The position numbers were made by a program, and so were the translations under genes. From positions 1 to 64,000 of the forward strand of contig NW_026251800.1 in the NCBI RefSeq assembly GCF_025024155.1: a DNA stretch of 64,000 bases, in the 5' to 3' direction. Below, piece by piece: positions 56,918 to 64,000 of this stretch (the first letter of the stretch is position 1; every line of letters starts with the position of its first letter). The stretch comes from Gamsiella multidivaricata (lineage: Eukaryota > Mortierellomycota > Mortierellomycetes > Mortierellales > Mortierellaceae). The notes under the pieces were generated by a model that was not told where the DNA came from, searched no databases, and saw only the letters and a list, made by a program, of their open reading frames with translations.

Positions 56918-59900
56918 ATGTCCCCAACACCAACATCGTCATCATCATCTACTGGAAACAGAGTCGTAAAGATGAGCTCCCTCATGGCTATGGCAGGGAT
57001 TGCCGGTCTAGCTGTATTGGGATCCGCGCTGGCACCTTCCGCGGATGCCGCCGCCACATTTGGCGTCGCAAACGACTCTCCAGGCTCGATTATCCAGGGC
57101 ACCCTCTCGACTATGGTGCCCAAGCCAGTCAGCTTGATGGACAAATACCTCGTCCCCGGTCTCCTGAACCTGACTTACGCCTCCATCACCCTCACCAAGC
57201 CTACGCAGATCGCCGTCGGAGTTAATGCTTCACTGATGAATCCTTTCGGGCCATATCAATTGCCCCTCGGTGTCGTCGGTGTGAATATTTGGCTCGATGG
57301 AATGTCCCTCGCCAATGTAACGACCTCGAACCTGATCCTTCCTGCCGGTATTGGCCCACTTAATGTTAATGCTACGATCGATGTTGCAGACGGAAGCACG
57401 AATCCAGCCTTGCAAGCCTCGATCAACAACCTGGTAACAGGGTTCATTGGCGGAACTACGCCCAGCGGACCGCCACCCACGCTCGTCATCGACAACCTCA
57501 CCATGGGGGGTAACCCCTTGGGTATGGCACCTATTACTGTCCCCACGCAATTCGCACCCTCGGGCCCCATCAAGCCCACAAATGTCACCACTACCAACTC
57601 GACAACGCCTCCAGTTTTTGGGTTTAGTGGCATGATCGATCCCGCTGTCAACTGGACAGTGCCAACACTGAACAAGCTCACCATTAAGGCTGTTTCTGGT
57701 GCCCAGCTGACTGCTGGTATTGGCTTTTCGTGGCAGAACCCTTTAAACATTGACCTGGATATCCCCTATGTTTCGGTCGATATTGGCCTGAATGGGACCC
57801 GTATTGTCACCATCGGCGTCGACAGTCTGCACCTTGTGCCCGGAAACATGACTGCCGAGGCTTTTGTTGACCTCAAGTTCAACAACGACCCTGCTGCCTC
57901 AGTGCAGGTCGCTGCTCTTGTTAGCGACTTCCTTTCCGGTATGCTACACTAGTTTTCTCTTCATGTAACTCAGCTCTTGTGCTGATTTTTCTTGTCCTAA
58001 TACATTCTTTTACTGAACTTCATAGGATCTTTGAGTCAGATTGTCAACATCGGTAACATCACCTTTGGAACCAAGGATAACACGACAGCAACGGGTGTGC
58101 TCCTCAACAACTTGCTTAGCGGACTCAATTTCAACTTGCCCCTCTTGAATGTCAGCACTGTCACCATGGAGCAGCTGGTTGTCGGATTTATCAAGCCTTA
58201 TTTTCCCATCGATATCGGCAAGTTTGGCTCTGGAACGGGTTCTTCACTGATGTCCTATATCCAGGCTCTGGCTATTTCGACTGCTCCCGGTCACACCCTG
58301 TTGATTGAACCCAAGGTTCGGCTTCCTCTACCCTTCGAGTTAGACCTCAACATCCCTTACCTCGCCTTGGACATCAATCTCGACAACAGCTTGCTTGGAC
58401 AACTTTTTATTACGAACCTTGTCGGTGCGGGATCAGGACAAGTCGCTATCTCGGTCGGCATTGGCATGGTCTTTAATGAGCCCGCTCCCGAAATCCCACC
58501 TACGGTTGCCAAGCTAGTCAACGGATTGACGACAGGCTCGAGCCTAGATATCGTGGCAGGAGTGTCGAACCTCGCGATCGGTATCTCGCCCTCAGATGCC
58601 ATTAACACGCTGAATAACTTAAACGTCGCAGTCCCCATCTCGGATGTAATCACTGGCTCTGTCGGCACCGACAGCCTGTTCCAGGACATCATGACCCAGA
58701 CCAACGTTACCATTGCCTCCAACGCTATCAGCATCAAAGTCGGCTCCCTGGCCCAGTTGACAATCCACGAGGCCAATATTGCTGTACTACCCAACAACAT
58801 GGTCACTGCCGGAATTAATCTCGACATGTTTTTCGGTCTCCCTGTTGTTGTCAATATTGGCTACCTTGGTCTCCAGTTGAACTTGGATGGCGCCAACCTT
58901 GCTGGTGTTGGCTTGACCTCTGGCCTCAACTACGGTGGCGGCGCGGTCCAAATGAACGCCGGTGTTGCTATCTCGATTGGTACTGGTCCCGAAATCAGCG
59001 GAAAGGTCGCGTCGTTGGTTAATGCCATTATTGCTCGCCAGTCTGTCTCGAGCTCGCTCGATATCGGCGGTATTGTCATCGGTCAGAGCTCTGATGACCT
59101 GATCAACGCCCTTTCCCAGGTTTCTATCACCTTTCCTCTCGGTGGCCTTTTGGGTGGTAATGGTATGGACGGCTTTATGTGTACCATATACGCTTTGTTT
59201 GTATCTCTTTTAATTGCTAACCATCACATACCATTATATGCGATAATACAGCTCCTTCGATGTCCTCTGGTTTCTTGGGTAGCATTATTGACCAGCTCGG
59301 CTTGTCCATCACTGACTTGTCCTTGGCCACAATTCCCAACGCAGGCCTTCAGGCTGGAGTCAAAGCTTCGTTCTCAAATCCCATCCCCATTTCAGTCTCG
59401 GTTCCATTCATTGGTATCAGTGGAGGTCTCGATAAAGTCGACATTGTCAATGTCGGTCTCAATAACTTGGCTATGGTGCCTGGTCCTAATGCCCTCCAGG
59501 CTCAGGTTGCTCTCAACTTTAACAATGCATTGGATGCCCAGTCTAAGGTTACCATTTTTATGGCTGAGATCGCTGGTGGTCTACTTGGCAACACTCCCGA
59601 AGCCTTGACTGTTCACAACTTACGCATTGGTGCTTCGCCCTCGGACTATTTTGATCTCTTATCTCAAATCGACATTTCTATCCCTTCAAAGGATATTGTT
59701 AGCAAGGCAAATGTTGATCTGTTGATGGGCAAATTGGGCTTGAACGGCACTCAGTTGACCAACAGCCTTTTGGACAACCTGCACATCGGTGCTATCTCTG
59801 CCAACTTGAACAACGCCCCTGTCGTGGAGCTAGGCACCTCGCTCTTGGTTAATAATATCTCCCTGAACGCCGCTGTCGACATTGGCTACTTTGGTATCGA

Positions 59901-62900
59901 CCTAGCTCTCGACAGCCATGCCTTGGCTCATGTCGATGTTCCTTCGATCACAATCGCGACTGCCAACAACCAGTTGACACTCGCTATCAAGGCCTTGATC
60001 ACTGTCCAGGATACACCTGAGGTTCAGACGGATATTGCCAACTTGGTCAACTTCTTCATGGACAATTCGACCGCATCTCCCGTCAGCAGCTTGGTGATCT
60101 CCAAGCCCCTCGTTGGAATCTCATCCTCGGATAACATCCAGACCTTCTCATTGCTCCAGTATCCTCTTGGTTTGTCTAATCTGCTCATGAAGGCCAGGGC
60201 CTATGTCAACCAGCTGCTTGCTGGTCTCAGTGGATTGAACTCAAACACTTTGGTCATCTCTGGACTCGTCGTTGACTTGAATAGCCCCTCAATCATCAAC
60301 GTCCAGGGCGGTGTTCAGGTTAAGAACCTGACATTACCTGCGGATATCAGCATCAGCTACGTCGGCGCCTCCGTCGGATTGAACACTACTCCCTTAGCTG
60401 ATATCTCTATTCCTATACTATCCTTAACCTCTGCCAACGATGCGCTTTCTGTCAACTTCCAGGCATTGATTGATGTCAAGCAGAGCCAGGAAGTCAATGC
60501 TCAGATTGCCCGCTTGGTCGGCGCTGTCATGTACCCCGGTCAAGTTTCTTCTCCTACCAACGCTGTCATCTACGACCCTGTCTTTGGCGGCGATAAAAAC
60601 CATCTCTTCCACATCCTGTCCCAGGTCAAGGTCAACATTGCCCTTGCGCCATACCTGCAGAAGATCAGTGTCATCCTCAATGGCGCCGCAGGAAGCAACC
60701 TTCTCGCTGGTCTCGACATCGGCTCTCTGGTTGTTGATCTCAACTCGCCCCAGACCATCGGCATTGATGCTGCTATCTCAATCAAGAATATCACCATCCC
60801 AGCTGAAATTAAGCTGAACTACGTCGGCGCCAATGTTGCCATCGACACTGTCGGCTTGGCCCAGATCGCTGTTCCTTCGTTCGCACTCAAGCCTGACAAC
60901 GGTGCTCTCACTATCACGGCCCATGTTGATGTCTCTCTCTTGACCAGTGACCAGCTGACGACCGCGATCACCAATTTGGTCACCGACGTCTTGAGCAACC
61001 AGACCACGCCTGCGACCAACATAGTTATCTCTGGCGCAGTTTTTGGTGGCTCCCCCAGCAACGTCTTCACATTGTTGCAGGGTATTGCTATCCCCATCAA
61101 CGTCGCTCCCTACATCAACAAGATCCCAGCTCTTCTCAACAGCCAGGGCTCACTCTTGGACCGTGTTGCCATTGGTGCACTCGCCATCGACCTGAACTCT
61201 CCTCAGGTCATTGGCATCGATACTTCAGTCTCTATCAAGAACGTCGCCTTCCCTGCACAGATCAAGTTGAACTACGTTGGAGCCAACGTCGCCATCGGCC
61301 AGGTCCCCTTGATCCAGCTCGGAATCTCTCAGTTTACCATGACCCCCAATAATGGTAACCTTGACATTTCTCTTCACCTCAGCCTCGCTGTCCAGGAGAG
61401 CCAGGCCTTGAGCCAGACCATCAATGGCCTTGTTCAGACTGTTTTTGCAGCCAAGCCTTTGCCAACGACGGCCTTGATTATCTCTGGAATCGCCTTCGGT
61501 GGTTCGCCTACCAACGTCTTCACATTCCTCCAGGGAGTCAAGACCCCACTAGATGTCACTGCCTACTTGAACAAGGCCCTGGGCATGGTCAACGCTCCTG
61601 GTGCTCCATCGCTCTTAAGTAGCATCGGCATCTCCAACTTGGTCGTCGACTTGAACGCTCCCCAGGTCATTGGTATCGACGCTGCCGTCCTTGTCAAGAA
61701 CATCACCTTGCCTGCCCAAATCAAGCTGAACTATGTCGGCACCAGTATCGCTATCAACTCAATCCCTCTGGCCCAGGTCGATGTCCCCAAGTTCTCGTTG
61801 GCTCCCCAAGGATCCGACTTGGCCTTGCAGATCCATGTTGACTTGACACTATTGAGCAGCCCTGAACTGTCCAAGGCTATCTCTGGAATGGTCGGCGCCA
61901 TTCTTGGCAACCAGACTCTGCCTCAAACGGACTTGATTATCTCTGGCACAAAGTTCGGTGCTTCCACGAATAACTTCTTCACGGTCTTGCAGAGCGTCGT
62001 CGTCCCCATCGATGTCTCAGCCTACATTAACAAGATCGGCGGTATGCTCGGTGCTGGATCATCGCTGAACAGCCTTAGTCTCTCTGGCTTGGCCATTAAC
62101 TTGAACCAGGCTCCCACAATCGGTGTCGACGCCAGCATTGCTGTCCGAAGCGTGACCTTGCCTGCCAAGCTCAACGTCGGCTACGTCGGATTTAACATCG
62201 GCATCAATGGCGTCTCCTTGGCCAACGTAGCCATCCCCAAGATCGAGTTCGGCTCCAGCGGCACAGATCTGACCATCGGCACCCACATTGACGCTACTCT
62301 TCAGGAGACTGATGATTCCCAGACCTTGGTCGCTGGTCTTGTTAACGCGATTGTTGCTGGCCAGGCTCCCCAGGACAGTATCGTAATCTCTGACATTGCT
62401 TTTGGGCCCAGTAAGGGCAACGTTTACACGATCCTTGAGGGCATCCAAATCCCGATCCCGATCTCCAAGATCCTGTCGCTTGCACCTGCTACCTCAGGCA
62501 CGAATGCCACCTCGATCCTCAGTAAACTTGATCTCCAGAGCGCTGATATTAACATGAAGAACCCACCCAGCATTGGTGCCGATATTGCAATTGCCTTGCT
62601 CGGTTACCAGTTCGATGCTCAGCTCTTGCTCAACTATGTCAGCATCAGCGCATTTTTGGACCAGACTCCCCTGGCGACGATCTCTGTCCCTGGTATCACT
62701 CTCAGTTCCGGCAATAACCAAGTTGCAGCCAAGGTCCACTCGCTTGTCAATTTGGCTAGCGGTGGTGAAATTCAAGCTAAGGTTGCTGCGATTGCTGCTC
62801 AGGTCATGGGTAACGGCGGATCCCAGAACGTGAACTTGGTCGTCTCCAAGATCGCATTCGGAGGCAGCGCGGGCAATGTATTCCATATTCTGGATAAGGT

Positions 62901-64000
62901 CCAGTTCTCAGTTCCTCTGGTTCCTTACATCCAGAAACTGACTGGAATTGTTGGTGGTATCGTCGGTGGCAGCAACAGCACGGCTCCTGCCTTCAGTATC
63001 AACAAATTGGACGTCAGCGCTCCTGGTGCCAATGACCTCTCGGTTGCAGTTGGTGCTTCGATCGGCGGTATTGGCTCGAAGATCTCGGTCGAGATGCCCT
63101 ACATCGGTCTTAAAATCTCTGCCGGTGGTGCTGGCTTTGTATACCCGACCATTAACAACTTCCAGCTCTCGAACGGCAACATTGATCTCACGCTCGACCT
63201 GCCGTTCCAGCCGGCTGCCAAACAGATCATTGCCTCGCTTTCGATCCCTGTCTCGCAGCTCCTGTTTTCAACTGTTGGCCAGGTTCCCGGTACGATCGTC
63301 GTTAACAGCATCGAGTTTGGCGCATCCCCCAGCCAGGCATTCGATATCGCCGCCAAGATCGGACTAGAAATCCAGTTGAACTCTGTCTTCCAAAAGGCTC
63401 AGGCCTACATTAATGCCCACAGCTCACTACAAGTGGATGATATAAACACAGTCCTGACGACCACAGGCATCCAGGCGACGGTCTCTGTGTCCGGAGCCTC
63501 GCTGGCGGTGCCTCTCAAGATGAACTTCCCGATCTCGCTCTCGGGCTACTATCAGGGCAAGGCCTTCATCACCATTCAAGTTACGTCCATGTCCCTGGGT
63601 CAATCCCCTTGGGCTCTGGGTGCTAGCATCACACCGGTTCAGTCCGAGTTCAGTCAAGCGTTGAACGGTATTCTCTCCAACTCTCTCCAGTCGAAGAACG
63701 CCCTCAAGGACGTGACCGTCGGCGGTGTGATCTTGGGCTCCTTTACAGTTCTGAGCGGATTGATTATCACCCCCCCAGAGTCCGCGCTCTCGCTCATGTC
63801 TCCGATCACCGTTCCCCTGAACCAGCTCAAGCTACACTTGATCCCTCTTGGCATGGATTTTGCAGCCTCCTTGGTGAACCGCAGCCCTCTGCAGGTCGAT
63901 GTGGGTGCGGTTGATATTATGATCAAGGATGGCACCACGGATGTCATGGAGATTCAGAATTTGGGTGGTCCTATTCATTTGAACAACGTCCACCAGAACG
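56918..64000 (+). CDS. Giant secreted repeat protein, DUF3712-like (5' part, runs off the window)
   Basis: Three exons are visible (56918-57938, 58026-59162, 59252-64000+), 2302 codons with no stop before the edge. The N terminus has a signal-peptide-like stretch (SLMAMAGIAGLAVLGSALA) starting from either ATG 56918 or ATG 56972. The remainder is hydrophilic-beta in character, rich in Leu, Ile, Val, Asn, Ser and Thr, with many N-glycosylation sequons. It is built of about a dozen units. From 60270 on they repeat every about 450-460 bp (about 152 residues). Each has a DLNSPQVIGID-type strand, then KNITLPAQIKLNYVGAN, an IP/VP-ended strand, a helix with LV, and SGIAFGGSPTNVFTFLQGV. The pattern resembles fungal DUF3712 / LEA14-type domains (inference from memory). 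No enzyme motif is seen. It is probably a cell-surface or wall-associated structural protein. Confidence 0.8.

Overview
The window is nuclear DNA from a filamentous fungus, most likely an early-diverging one of the Mortierellaceae type. Genes are intron-rich, with GT-AG introns mostly of 50-110 bp, and carry AATAAA-like 3' signals. Proteins are recognisably opisthokont (exocyst, COPII, CCR4-NOT, SmD3, nucleoporin). A MMACHC-type cobalamin enzyme, two F-box/LRR-type proteins and long low-complexity tails are also present. The lineage is inferred from gene content, not from a marker gene. No rRNA, tRNA, CRISPR array or intact transposon was found.

Layout, left to right: the 3' end of an unidentified gene (1-465); enolase-phosphatase E1 of methionine salvage (minus) diverging from an XRCC3/RAD57 recombinase (plus); CNOT9 of CCR4-NOT; exocyst SEC8 with a missing C-terminal part; COPII SEC24 (minus); an F-box/LRR-type protein (minus); a PPxY-bearing membrane protein (plus); glycerol-3-phosphate dehydrogenase (minus) diverging from MMACHC (plus). 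Then comes about 3 kb of gene-poor, A/T-run-rich DNA and a broken zinc-knuckle gene near 29.4-30.1 kb.

The second half starts with COA5/PET191 (minus), which diverges from a 1362-residue unidentified helical protein. It continues with a mitochondrial TRMT61B-type tRNA m1A methyltransferase (minus) diverging from LCMT1/PPM1 (plus), NUP50-like nucleoporin, SmD3, a 1365-residue Pro/Gln-rich protein with a possible lipid-binding tail, and a second F-box/LRR protein (all minus). Last are a signal-peptide/disintegrin/single-TM protein without a metalloprotease domain (plus) and the first 2302 codons of a giant secreted protein made of about 150-residue repeats, which runs off the right edge.

Most genes are unrelated housekeeping functions arranged as divergent pairs with short shared promoters; no operon-like functional cluster is seen. 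Exon borders were derived by hand from GT-AG sites, reading frame and family similarity. Every multi-exon model given keeps an intact frame, but alternative starts are possible. The most unusual items are the giant repeat protein, the protease-less disintegrin protein, the truncated SEC8, the broken zinc-knuckle gene, the cobalamin gene and the two large unidentified proteins.
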